DNA of 64,000 bases, from contig NZ_CP060717.1 of the NCBI RefSeq assembly GCF_014396585.1, positions 2,170,001 through 2,234,000 of the forward strand, read 5' to 3'. Shown here piece by piece: positions 48,308 to 55,530 of this stretch (its first letter is position 1; each line of letters starts with the position of its first letter). The DNA is from Sphingomonas rhizophila. Lineage in GTDB: Bacteria > Pseudomonadota > Alphaproteobacteria > Sphingomonadales > Sphingomonadaceae. The notes below the pieces were generated by a model that was not told the origin of the DNA, did no database searches, and worked only from the letters and a program-made list of their open reading frames with translations. The position numbers and the translations under genes are program-made.

Positions 48308-48694
48308 ATGGCGATGACCATTGCCGCGCTCGGTCGCGCCGCCGGGGTCGGGGTCGAAACGGTCCGCTATTACCAGCGGCGCGGGCTGCTGCCGGTGCCC
48401 GACGGCGCCGGGTCGATCCGCCGCTACGACGACAGCGACCTTCGCAAGCTCCACTTCATCCGCCGTGCCGCCGCCGCCGGCTTCAGCCTGGCAGAGATCG
48501 GCGAATTGATCCGCCTCGACGCCACCAACGACCGCGCCCGCGCCGCGGAAATGGCCGGTGTCCGCCTTGCCGCGCTGGACGACAGGATCGCCGAGCTGGA
48601 GGCGGCGCGCGCGTCGCTCGGCAAGCTCCGCCGCGCCTGCACCGGCGGCAAGGCCGGGCCCTGCCCCATCCTCGAAGCGTTCGACCCGGATTAG
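48308..48694 (+). CDS. MerR family metal-responsive regulator
   Basis: A 128-residue regulator. The winged HTH is at residues 1-70 (AALGRAAGVGVETVRYYQRRG, GSIRRYDDSDLRKLHF), the dimer helix at 78-110, and the C-terminal metal loop is ACTGGKAGPCPILEAF. The loop is CX7C, as in CueR (monovalent copper, silver, gold). The upstream position equivalent to Cys82 of MerR, or Cys79 of ZntR, is not cysteine, which also fits a monovalent-ion sensor. It sits divergently over the operator that controls the Cys-rich peptide and probably its own gene. The metal is inferred. Confidence 0.87.
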   Translation: MAMTIAALGRAAGVGVETVRYYQRRGLLPVPDGAGSIRRYDDSDLRKLHFIRRAAAAGFSLAEIGELIRLDATNDRARAAEMAGVRLAALDDRIAELEAARASLGKLRRACTGGKAGPCPILEAFDPD

Positions 48695-48794
48695 GCGTCG
48701 GGGCTCGAACATAGCCTGGGTTAATAACTCACCTCTGACTCCTACCCGGGATCGGCCTATTCTCGTTGCGCACCCGACTCGAAGGAGATGAGCC

Positions 48795-49685
48795 ATGACC
48801 GACGGCATTGCACCCACCGAACGATGGATCGACGGGTCGGGCGGCCGGCTGTTCACCCGCCACTGGGAACCGGCCGGACCGGCCCGCGCCAATCTCGTCA
48901 TCTGCCACGGGGTCAATTCGCACAGCGGGCAATATCTTCGCGCCGGGCAGGACTTCGCCGCCCGCGGCTATGCGGTGACCGCTCTCGACCTGCGCGGCCG
49001 CGGCCAGTCGGACGGCGAGCGGTTCTATGCCGACAGCATCGCCGATTATGTCGATGACCTCAGCCGTGCGATCGAGCTTGGCCGATCCCACCATCCCGAC
49101 CTGCCGCTCTACCTGTTGGGCCATAGCGCCGGCGGCGTGACGTCGGTCAGCTATGCGCTCGATTACCAGGCCCGGATCGACGGGCTGATCTGCGAAAGCT
49201 TCGCCTTCCGCGTCTTCGCGCCTGATATCGCGCTGAAGCTGGTCGAAGGCGCCAGCCACATCCTGCCCCACGCCCATGTGCTCAAGCTGAAGAATGCCGA
49301 CTTCTCCCGCGATCCCGCCTGGGTCGCGGCGCTGGAGGCGGATCCGTACACGCAGGGCGAAACCCAGCCGGTCCAGACCGTCGCCGCCCTGGCCCGCGCC
49401 GGGGAGCGGTTCGAGCGCGAATTCCCGCGCATCACCGTGCCGGTGCTGATCCTCCACGGCACCGCCGACCATGCGACGCGGCCCGACGGCAGCCAGCAAT
49501 TTTTCGACGAGGCGGGGTCGGCCGACAAGACGCTCAAGCTCTACGACGGCCATTATCACGACCTGCTCAACGACATCGGCCGCGAGGGCGTGATCGACGA
49601 CATTGCCAACTGGATCGACGACCGCCTGCCGGGATCGCTGCTGCCGGAACGGATGGAGGCGCCGATGCCACCGGTCGGCGCCTAG
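48795..49685 (+). CDS. Alpha/beta hydrolase, monoacylglycerol lipase-like
   Basis: A 296-residue serine hydrolase. The oxyanion region is ICHGVNSHSGQY, followed by ALDLRGRGQSDGER, the nucleophile elbow LLGHSAGG (Ser), the acid in LILHGTADHATRPDGS and the final His in LYDGHYHDLLND. The order and spacing match monoglyceride lipases of the Hydrolase_4 type. Probably cytosolic with lipid ester substrates. AGGAG precedes the ATG at 48795. It stands alone. Confidence 0.88.
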   Translation: MTDGIAPTERWIDGSGGRLFTRHWEPAGPARANLVICHGVNSHSGQYLRAGQDFAARGYAVTALDLRGRGQSDGERFYADSIADYVDDLSRAIELGRSHHPDLPLYLLGHSAGGVTSVSYALDYQARIDGLICESFAFRVFAPDIALKLVEGASHILPHAHVLKLKNADFSRDPAWVAALEADPYTQGETQPVQTVAALARAGERFEREFPRITVPVLILHGTADHATRPDGSQQFFDEAGSADKTLKLYDGHYHDLLNDIGREGVIDDIANWIDDRLPGSLLPERMEAPMPPVGA

Positions 49686-49701
49686 GCGGTCCCCACTAAA
49701 G

Positions 49702-50163
49702 CTACAGCTTGATTTCGCCTTCCTCGCCGCTGTCCCAGTAATGGATGCGGTCCGCGTGGACCTTGACCAGGGTCAGGCCCGGCGAGTCGATGCCTTGCGG
49801 CCACCAGCGTTCCAGCTCGTCCTGCCAATGCTCGGCGAATTGCGCCTTGTCGCGGATCAGCTCGCCCTTGCCTTCGATGGCGATGAAGATGCCGGGCTTG
49901 CCGACCACGCCCAGCAGGCCGCCGCTTCCCTGGTAGGCGAGCGCCACGGCCGGGTTGCGTTCCAGGTCGTGGACCGTGCGGCTGTCGCCGTCGGTGAAAA
50001 AGAAGCTGTCCCCGCTATAGTCGACCTCGCGGTTGTTCGACATCGGCCGTCCGGCCAGCCCGCCGTCGCTGACCGTGGTCAGCATGCAAAAGTCGATGTC
50101 ACACATCGCCTTGCTAAGGTCGGCGAGGGACTTGGTGGCGGGCTTGTCGATCGTGTCGGTCAT
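49702..50163 (-). CDS. Pyridoxamine 5'-phosphate oxidase family protein
   Basis: A 153-residue flavin-binding split-barrel protein of the general-stress-protein 26 type. FCMLTTVSDGGLAGRPMSN is the N-terminal strand pair, FFTDGDSRTVHDLERNP the FMN phosphate region, and IEGKGELIRDKAQFAEHW then WWPQGIDSPGLTLVKVHADR complete it. AGGAG lies just upstream of the ATG at 50163. FMN or F420-like cofactor use is inferred. Confidence 0.86.
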   Translation of the reverse strand: MTDTIDKPATKSLADLSKAMCDIDFCMLTTVSDGGLAGRPMSNNREVDYSGDSFFFTDGDSRTVHDLERNPAVALAYQGSGGLLGVVGKPGIFIAIEGKGELIRDKAQFAEHWQDELERWWPQGIDSPGLTLVKVHADRIHYWDSGEEGEIKL

Positions 50164-50264
50164 GGCGGTGCTCCTGCTTCCCGCCACCAACGTCCCACCC
50201 GCTCAACCGCTCCGTCGCTGGCACCGTCAGCGCGGCCGCGATAGTGGGGAATGGGGAGGCTGCC

Positions 50265-50740
50265 ATGAACGACCGGCTATCGATCGTCGAATACCGCGAC
50301 GACCTCGCGTCCCGGTTCCGCGACATCAACGCGGCGTGGATCCGGTCCATGTACGTCCTGGAACCGCACGACATCGAGGTGCTGGAAAATCCGCGGGCGC
50401 ACATCATCGATCCGGGCGGGCAGATTGTGTTCGTGGCGCTGGACGGCAGGATCGTCGGCGCGGGGCGCTGATGCCGGTCGGCGGCGGTGCGGTCGAACTG
50501 ACCAAGATGGGCGTGCTGGACGAGGCGCGCGGGCAGAAGGCAGGGGAATATCTGCTCGCGGCGCTGATCGAACGCGGCCGGTCGATGCGACCGAGCCGGC
50601 TGTTCCTGCTGACCAACAGGAAATCGCAGGCGGCCATCCACCTCTATGAGAAGCTGGGCTTCGTCCACGATGACGACGTCATGGCTGCCTACGGCGCGAG
50701 CTACGATCGCTGCGACGTCGCGATGAATTATCCGCTCTAG
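50265..50740 (+). CDS. GNAT family N-acetyltransferase (frameshifted)
   Basis: About 158 residues after repair. The N-terminal part (LSIVEYRDDLASRFRDINAA, AHIIDPGGQIVFVALDGRIV) leads to the acetyl-CoA core in the -1 frame: ELTKMGVLDEARGQKAGEYL, AALIERGRSMRPSRLFLLTN and IHLYEKLGFVHDD. The break is at the G4 run 50462-50465; one added G joins the parts. GGGGAGG precedes the ATG. The substrate is unknown. The stop overlaps the convergent DUF962 gene by four bases. Confidence 0.88.
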
Positions 50741-51108
50741 CGGACGGTGACGCCCGCGCGGTCGAGTTCGGGACGGAGCCGTCCGCTGATCCACAGGCCG
50801 AACATCTTGAAATCCGAAGCCAGCGACCACAGCGGATAGGTGAAGGTCGCCGGGCGGTTCTTCTCGACCCCGAAATGGGCCAGCCACGCGAAGCCGTAAC
50901 CGGCCAGCGGCATGGCCAGCAGCCACCACCAGCGGCCGCTCACGATCGCAAAGGCGGCGACGGCGATGACCAGCGCGGTTCCGATGTAATGGAGCGCCCG
51001 CGTTTGCGGCCGCGAATGTTCGCGCAGGTAATGGGGCCAGAATTCGGCGAAGGTCTCGTAGTCCCGGGCCACGGCCAGAAGCTGCCACGGGCGGGGCAGC
51101 TTGTCCAC
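50737..51108 (-). CDS. DUF962 / Mpo1-like membrane protein
   Basis: A 123-residue protein with two or three hydrophobic segments. The conserved histidines are in ALHYIGTAL and WLAHFGVEKNRPATF, with TYPLWSLASDFKMF closing the domain. Yeast Mpo1 is an iron-dependent dioxygenase acting on 2-hydroxy fatty acids; bacterial members are assumed similar. The start at 51108 gives the usual short form. Confidence 0.85.
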   Translation of the reverse strand: MDKLPRPWQLLAVARDYETFAEFWPHYLREHSRPQTRALHYIGTALVIAVAAFAIVSGRWWWLLAMPLAGYGFAWLAHFGVEKNRPATFTYPLWSLASDFKMFGLWISGRLRPELDRAGVTVR

Positions 51109-51120
51109 GGCCGCAAGGAC

Positions 51121-51420
51121 CTAGTCGAACAGTTCTTCGAGGAAGCTCTTCCGCCGCTTGTACGGCTTGTGCCCGTAGCGCGCTTGCGGGTGGTAGCCCT
51201 GCTGGCCCCAGGGCTGCTGCGGCGGAGGCGGCGCTTGCGGCGCGGCCGGCGCTTCGGGGGCGGCGGCGGCATTGCGCTCGATGATCTTGTCGAGCTCTCC
51301 GCGATCCAGCCAGACGCCGCGGCACTGCGGGCAATAATCGATCTCGATTCCCGACCGTTCGCTCATCGTCAGCGGGGCTCCGTCGACCGGGCAGGCCATG
51401 GGGCCGGAAGAATGGGGCAT
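51121..51420 (-). CDS. Zinc-ribbon protein (zf-TFIIB type)
   Basis: A 99-residue protein. The N-terminal zinc ribbon has CPVDGAPLTMSERSGIEIDY followed by CPQCRGVWLDRGELDKII, giving the C-x(n)-CxxC pattern and the family WLDRGEL. The rest is Ala/Pro/Gln-rich with a basic KPYKRRKSFLEELFD tail. AGGAG lies before the ATG at 51420, which is preferred over any upstream start. Confidence 0.85.
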   Translation of the reverse strand: MPHSSGPMACPVDGAPLTMSERSGIEIDYCPQCRGVWLDRGELDKIIERNAAAAPEAPAAPQAPPPPQQPWGQQGYHPQARYGHKPYKRRKSFLEELFD

Positions 51421-51534
51421 GTGTCGCTCCTGAAGTTCGAATCCAGTTCCTAGATTGGTGATCCTGAACGCTTCCGCAATGCGGGGGAGCCGTCGTTCGT
51501 CGAAGGAACCTGCTGCCGGGCGATTGGTCGAGCA

Positions 51535-51581
51535 CAAAAAGGTGGCGCCGCTGTCCCAAGGGGGAGAAAGACAGCGGCGCC
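51535..51581 (-). terminator. Rho-independent terminator for the 51608-52636 gene
   Basis: Perfect 12-base inverted repeat (GGCGCCGCTGTC and GACAGCGGCGCC, 51544-51555 and 51570-51581). Reading the minus strand it is followed by ACC and a TTTTT tract at 51540-51536. It lies 26 bases after the stop. Confidence 0.8.
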
Positions 51582-51607
51582 GAGGGAAACGGACGTAAAG
51601 GTCGTGT

Positions 51608-52636
51608 TTAGGCCGGCTGATATCGCCGGTTGAATGAAAGTTCGCGTGGAGCGACCATCGGCCTGTTCACCGTGTCGCGAACATGGCGGGCGGCGCTGGC
51701 CATCCGCTCGGGCAGGCCGGCGGCGAGCGGGAGAGGCTTCGCCTTGCCCTGCGCCACCAGGCGATCGCGCTGTTCGAAGAAGGACGCGCGCTTCAGGCGC
51801 TTCTTCAGCGACAGGAACGGGTTTTCCGGCGTCGGACCGCGCTTGGCGGCGGCGATGTGACTGCCCGGTGCGCCCGGAGCAGGTTCGCGCACCGTCGTGG
51901 CGGAAGACTTGTCGCCCCAGTTGAAGGCAGAGGCCCCAGCCGCCGCCGCGGCGGCGGCCGGCATGGGCTCGCGGACCACGGCCGGCTCGGCACGCGCCAT
52001 CCGCGGTTCGTCGTAGGTCGGGTTGGCGTCGTACTGACCGACGACGTCGCGCTTGCGGCGACGAAGCGCAAACGCGGCACCGCCGAGGGCGAGGAGGCCG
52101 AGACTGGCAGCACCGGCAATCGGCAGGATGTCGTCATTGACGACCACTTCCGACGTCGCCGGCGGGATCGGCGCAGGCTCGGCCGCGAGCGGCGGTTCGA
52201 TTACGGGCGCGGCATCGACCGGATCGGCGACAGGGGCCGCCGCTACAGGCGACGTCGACGAAGTCGCAACCGGCGCGGCGGTGCTACGCGCGGCCACCGG
52301 CGCTGACGGGCGGGCCGTCCGACTGGTGCGCGTCGTCCGCGTCGTCGAACGCTCCGCCACCGGCGTGGCGGCAGCAGGCGCCAGCGGGTCGGCAGCCGTC
52401 GCCGTCTCGGCTGGCTCCACCGTTGTCGTGGTCGTCGTGACCGTCGTTTCCGGCGTACTGGTTACAGGTGCCGGAGCGGCCTGTTCCGTCGGCGCCGTTT
52501 CGGTGACCGACTGCGTCGCCGGTGCAGGCGTGACTTCCTGTGCGAACGCGGGGGTGGCGGAAAGGGCAAGGACGGCGGCCATCGCGGTCATGCCCGGGCG
52601 AAGCTTGTTCGAATAGGTCATGGGGGCATCAACCAT
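51608..52636 (-). CDS. Signal-anchored Ala/Pro/Thr-rich protein
   Basis: A 342-residue protein: signal peptide (MAAVLALSATPAFA), a long Thr/Ala/Pro-rich periplasmic region (residues 35-165, including TTVTTTTTTVEPAETAT), one membrane segment (LPIAGAASLGLLALGGAAFAL) with RRRKR after it, and a basic cytoplasmic end. The end has PENPFLSLKKRLKRASFFEQ and LSFNRRYQPA. The layout suggests an envelope-spanning structural protein. I do not recognise the family. ATG 52621 is an alternative start. Confidence 0.65.
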   Translation of the reverse strand: MVDAPMTYSNKLRPGMTAMAAVLALSATPAFAQEVTPAPATQSVTETAPTEQAAPAPVTSTPETTVTTTTTTVEPAETATAADPLAPAAATPVAERSTTRTTRTSRTARPSAPVAARSTAAPVATSSTSPVAAAPVADPVDAAPVIEPPLAAEPAPIPPATSEVVVNDDILPIAGAASLGLLALGGAAFALRRRKRDVVGQYDANPTYDEPRMARAEPAVVREPMPAAAAAAAGASAFNWGDKSSATTVREPAPGAPGSHIAAAKRGPTPENPFLSLKKRLKRASFFEQRDRLVAQGKAKPLPLAAGLPERMASAARHVRDTVNRPMVAPRELSFNRRYQPA

Positions 52637-52760
52637 GCCAATATGATTTTCGTCGCGTCGTTTCCGATGAATCGACCCGAAGAGAACGACAAAGCGTCGT
52701 AATGACGTTAAATTAAGCGAAAAGTTAGCCCGTATTCGCCGGGAACCTGTGTCTATTGAG

Positions 52761-53297
52761 TCACTTGCGCTTTAGTTCGCGCACGGCCGCCAATGTCTTT
52801 CCGACATGATCTTTCCAGTCCATTTCACTGTGGACCTCAGTGATCGTTCCATTGCGATCGATAACGTAGCTCGTCCGGTTGCTCATCGTCTTCACCATGC
52901 CGACGCCGGGCATCATCACATCATAGGCCTTGATCGTGTCCCGGCTGGCGGTGGCGACCGGGAAGGCGCTGCGACATGCCTCGACCGAGAATCGCTTCAG
53001 GTCGGGCAGGCTGTCGGCGCTCATGCCGATGACCTGGGCGCCGGCCTTGCGGAACTCCGGCATTGCCTCGCTGAACGCGCGCGCCTCCAGCGTGCAGCCC
53101 GAGGTAAACGCCTTGGGATAGAAATAGAGGACGACCGGTCCTTTCTTGAGCTGGTCGTAAAGATGCAGCTTGAACGCCTTGCCGCCGATCGCCCCGAGTG
53201 TTCGGAAGTCAGGCGCCTTGGCCCCTGGAGCCAGGGCAGCGCCAAGCGGCGCGGCGGCCGCAAGAGCGATGGCGGCGAAAGCGATGATGTGGCGCAT
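52761..53297 (-). CDS. Exported peroxiredoxin, Bcp/AhpC-TSA type
   Basis: A 178-residue thiol peroxidase with a signal peptide (IIAFAAIALAAAAPLGAALA), so it probably acts in the periplasm. The peroxidatic Cys is in YPKAFTSGCTLEARAFSE, and a second Cys in VEACRSAFPVA may be the resolving residue. VVLYFYPKAF and YVIDRNGTI are family marks. Unlike cytosolic Bcp, it carries a cleavable leader. Confidence 0.86.
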   Translation of the reverse strand: MRHIIAFAAIALAAAAPLGAALAPGAKAPDFRTLGAIGGKAFKLHLYDQLKKGPVVLYFYPKAFTSGCTLEARAFSEAMPEFRKAGAQVIGMSADSLPDLKRFSVEACRSAFPVATASRDTIKAYDVMMPGVGMVKTMSNRTSYVIDRNGTITEVHSEMDWKDHVGKTLAAVRELKRK

Positions 53298-53348
53298 GAG
53301 TCGGTCCCCTTCGAACTACGCAGGCTAGACCGCTTGTCCGGCCAGTGC

Positions 53349-53882
53349 CTAGCCCGGAATGGTGGCGCGTTCCGGGTGCTTGGGCTTCAGCGTGCGGAAG
53401 AAGGCGAAGGCCGGCGCCATGTCGGCATCATAGTCCCCGGTCGGATGGATGACGGGACCGATGCGGCCGAACTTCTCTTCATAGTCCGGCCCGGCGCAGA
53501 CCATTGGCACGCCCGCGGCCAGCGCCACCCGGTAAAAGCCGGTCCGCCAGCGGTCCGCCTTGGAGCGTGTTCCCTCGGGCGCGATCACCAGCACGAAGTC
53601 GTCGCGCTTGGCGAATTCCTCCGTCATCTGGCGGACCAGGTCGGTCGAGGTGCTTCGGTCGACCGGCACGCCGCCGAGCGCCAGCATCAGGTTGCGCAAC
53701 GGGCCGCGGAACAGGCTGTCCTTGCCCATGAAGCTGAGGTGCCGGTCGAAGTGCGCAGCGACCCCGGCGAACACCAGGAAGTCCCAGTTGGAGGTGTGCG
53801 GCGCCCCGACCAGGATGAACTTGCGGACCGGCGGCAATGACCCGTCGACCCGCCATCCACCGCGCCGGAACCATCGAATCAT
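53349..53882 (-). CDS. PlsC-type lysophospholipid acyltransferase
   Basis: Acylates a lysophospholipid or glycerol-3-phosphate derivative at the membrane. From ATG 53882 it has 177 residues. The family motifs are GAPHTSNWDFLVF (variant of HxxxxD), SFMGKDSLFRGPLRN, GGVPVDRST, VIAPEGTRSKADRWRTGFY (EGTR) and GVPMVCAG. The same frame stays open upstream with TLLSRFLHWA that also looks coding. The true start may therefore be a CTG near 53953 or be hidden by an error. The small membrane protein gene follows upstream in the same direction. Confidence 0.85.
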   Translation of the reverse strand: MIRWFRRGGWRVDGSLPPVRKFILVGAPHTSNWDFLVFAGVAAHFDRHLSFMGKDSLFRGPLRNLMLALGGVPVDRSTSTDLVRQMTEEFAKRDDFVLVIAPEGTRSKADRWRTGFYRVALAAGVPMVCAGPDYEEKFGRIGPVIHPTGDYDADMAPAFAFFRTLKPKHPERATIPG

Positions 53883-53947
53883 CGCCCAATGAAGAAAGCG
53901 CGACAGCAGCGTGGGCCGCGGGCCCGTCCGGTCGGTAGTCGAAAAGG

Positions 53948-54097
53948 TCAGAGGACGGAGCCGAGAATCCAGATCGCCGACATGGCAATCACCACCAGCA
54001 GCAGCGAAAAGCCGAGGACGTAGCGAACGATGTGCGGCTTTTCCGCGGCGCTCGCCTCCATTTCGTTGAGGTGCACTTCGTCGCCTTGTCGTTCCAT
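53948..54097 (-). CDS. Small single-span membrane protein of 49 residues
   Basis: Reads MERQGDEVHLNEMEASAAEK then PHIVRYVLGFSLLLVVIAMSAIWILGSVL. It has an acidic cytoplasmic N-terminus and one strong membrane helix, with the stop next to the acyltransferase frame. It resembles short alphaproteobacterial proteins with the same N-acidic, C-hydrophobic layout. Function unknown; coupling to the downstream gene is likely. Confidence 0.65.
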   Translation of the reverse strand: MERQGDEVHLNEMEASAAEKPHIVRYVLGFSLLLVVIAMSAIWILGSVL

Positions 54098-54148
54098 GGC
54101 AGCGTCCTTCCAGACTGGGCCGAGAATGGATGGTATACCCTTCGAAGA

Positions 54149-54610
54149 CTAACCGCCATGCCGGCTGATGCGGGAGACCGTCGTGACCAGGAAAGCCGTC
54201 GACCATCCGAGCAGCAGGATGCCGTTGATGCCTTCGACCGCCGCCACCAGCTGGTAGGTGCCGACCATGTCCTGGTCGTCATAGCCGATCGTGCCGTAGG
54301 TGATCATCGAGAAGTAGAGCGACTTCGCCGCCGTCGGCAGCGCACCGACGACGTAATAGAGCAGCGCGTAAAGCGAGATCTGGAGGAAGTGCAGCGCGAA
54401 GATCGCCAGCACGAGGCCAAGTTCGATCAACATCCCGCGCAGGGTGCTGAAGTCGACGCAAACGCGGGTCTCCAAGTTCCGCTCAATGCCAAGCGCGCGG
54501 CCCATCCCCAGCAGGCCGGCGCCATGGATCAGCGCGGTCAGCATGACCATCAGCAGGGCGACGATCAGCTGATTCGCCATGTTCCAATGAGTGATATCCG
54601 GTCCGTTCAT
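54149..54610 (-). CDS. Two-helix potassium channel-like protein
   Basis: A 153-residue protein with an N-terminal membrane helix (LIVALLMVMLTALIHGAGLL), two core helices (LGLVLAIFALHFLQISLYAL, GINGILLLGWSTAFLVTTV) and a pore loop between them. The selectivity filter reads TIGYDD (in SMITYGTIGYDDQ) where most K channels have TIGYGD. The ion-channel fold is clear; ion preference is uncertain because of the Gly-to-Asp change after Tyr. Confidence 0.82.
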   Translation of the reverse strand: MNGPDITHWNMANQLIVALLMVMLTALIHGAGLLGMGRALGIERNLETRVCVDFSTLRGMLIELGLVLAIFALHFLQISLYALLYYVVGALPTAAKSLYFSMITYGTIGYDDQDMVGTYQLVAAVEGINGILLLGWSTAFLVTTVSRISRHGG

Positions 54611-54679
54611 GCGCGGACTCAACGCAAAGGCCCCGATACCGGTTCAATGCCCGGCCCGGGGCCGCCGACGGAAGGCGCC

Positions 54680-54868
54680 TTATGCGCGATCCGCGGCCAG
54701 CCAACCGGTGAGGACATAGAGCAGGATCGCCACCGGCCCGGCGACCAGCACGCTGACGATGAGGGCGAGGCGGACGATCAGCACGTCGATGCCGAGCCAA
54801 TCGGCCAGACCGGCGCCGACACCCATCAGCTTGCGGTCGGTACGGTTGAGGAGGAAACGGCCGTTCAT
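54680..54868 (-). CDS. PspC domain protein
   Basis: A 62-residue PspC-domain protein. RFLLNRTDRKLMGVGAGLAD and WLGIDVLIVRLALIVSVLV are the family's amphipathic and membrane segments, and VAILLYVLTGWLA closes it. PspC senses or responds to envelope stress at the inner membrane. AGGAAG precedes the ATG at 54868. It follows the 36-residue peptide gene and is probably driven by the same sigma-54-type promoter. PspA, PspB and PspF are not in this window. Confidence 0.87.
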   Translation of the reverse strand: MNGRFLLNRTDRKLMGVGAGLADWLGIDVLIVRLALIVSVLVAGPVAILLYVLTGWLAADRA

Positions 54869-54891
54869 GGCATGACTTCCTTTTATCGAGT

Positions 54892-55002
54892 TCAGGCGAT
54901 CGGCAGCGGGCCGACGGCGGCGCTGACGAACAGCAAGGCGGACAGGAACGCCGCGGCGAGGCTGGCGGCGGTATCGCGGGTCGAAACGAACGAGAGTTGC
55001 AT
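54892..55002 (-). CDS. 36-residue hydrophobic peptide upstream of pspC-like gene
   Basis: Reads MQLSFVSTRDTAASLAAAFL then SALLFVSAAVGPLPIA: one hydrophobic segment with a polar start. A weak AGGG ribosome site lies 9 bases upstream. It lies between a sigma-54-type promoter and the PspC gene, so it is probably part of the same stress transcript. Function unknown; a membrane-inserted stress peptide is plausible. Confidence 0.6.
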   Translation of the reverse strand: MQLSFVSTRDTAASLAAAFLSALLFVSAAVGPLPIA

Positions 55003-55050
55003 GGTCTTTTTCCCTTTTGCCGGTCCGTGATTGGACCATGCCACCCTCAT

Positions 55051-55067
55051 TGCAGAGAGCGTGCCAA
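55051..55067 (-). promoter_or_regulatory. Sigma-54 (RpoN) promoter
   Basis: Minus strand TTGGCACGCTCTCTGCA: -24 GG and -12 GC separated by ten bases, matching TTGGCACG-N4-TTGCW with one mismatch. It lies about 50 bases before the 36-residue peptide and pspC-like genes. Psp operons are sigma-54 dependent in E. coli, which supports the call. Confidence 0.65.
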
Positions 55068-55161
55068 ACGAAAAAAGACCAATGAATTCAGTGACGCCCT
55101 AGAAAGTCGTTTGCTCAGGCTTCGCAGAATTTGCCAACAGATTGGGAAATTACGCCAGCTG

Positions 55162-55416
55162 TCAGCTGCGGCGGATCGGCGCAGTGCCGGACGAGCGCTG
55201 TTCCGGGGCGCTGGTCGAGGCCGGCGCCTTGGCGGGACGGCATTCGGCCATCAGCGTGGGGAAGTCGAAATCGCTGTTGGCGGTCAGCGCGGCTTCGGTC
55301 TGGGCGGCGCACTGCGCCTGGCTTTCGTAACGGGCGGGCAGCGTCGCGACCGGCGTGCAGGCGGCGGAGCCGTCGGCGCAGCCCATGATCGCAATGACGA
55401 AGGTAACGGGACCCAT
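55162..55416 (-). CDS. Small exported protein, unknown function
   Basis: An 84-residue protein with a short hydrophobic start (MGPVTFVIAIMG) and a soluble part with four cysteines (GCADGSAACTPV, AQCAAQTEA, LMAECRPAK). ARYESQAQCAAQTEAALTAN is a pattern I associate with small secreted alphaproteobacterial proteins. GGAAGGG precedes the ATG at 55416. It is upstream of, and in the same direction as, the psp-like genes but outside their promoter. Confidence 0.6.
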   Translation of the reverse strand: MGPVTFVIAIMGCADGSAACTPVATLPARYESQAQCAAQTEAALTANSDFDFPTLMAECRPAKAPASTSAPEQRSSGTAPIRRS

Positions 55417-55530
55417 GACTGCCCTTCCGCTTGAAGTTCCATCGGTTAAACCTGCGAAGAATCGCTTTCGTTCCAAACGGTTCGTCGCATCCGTTGCCGT
55501 TGGCGCGCCGCCACCCTACCTGTGACGGCG

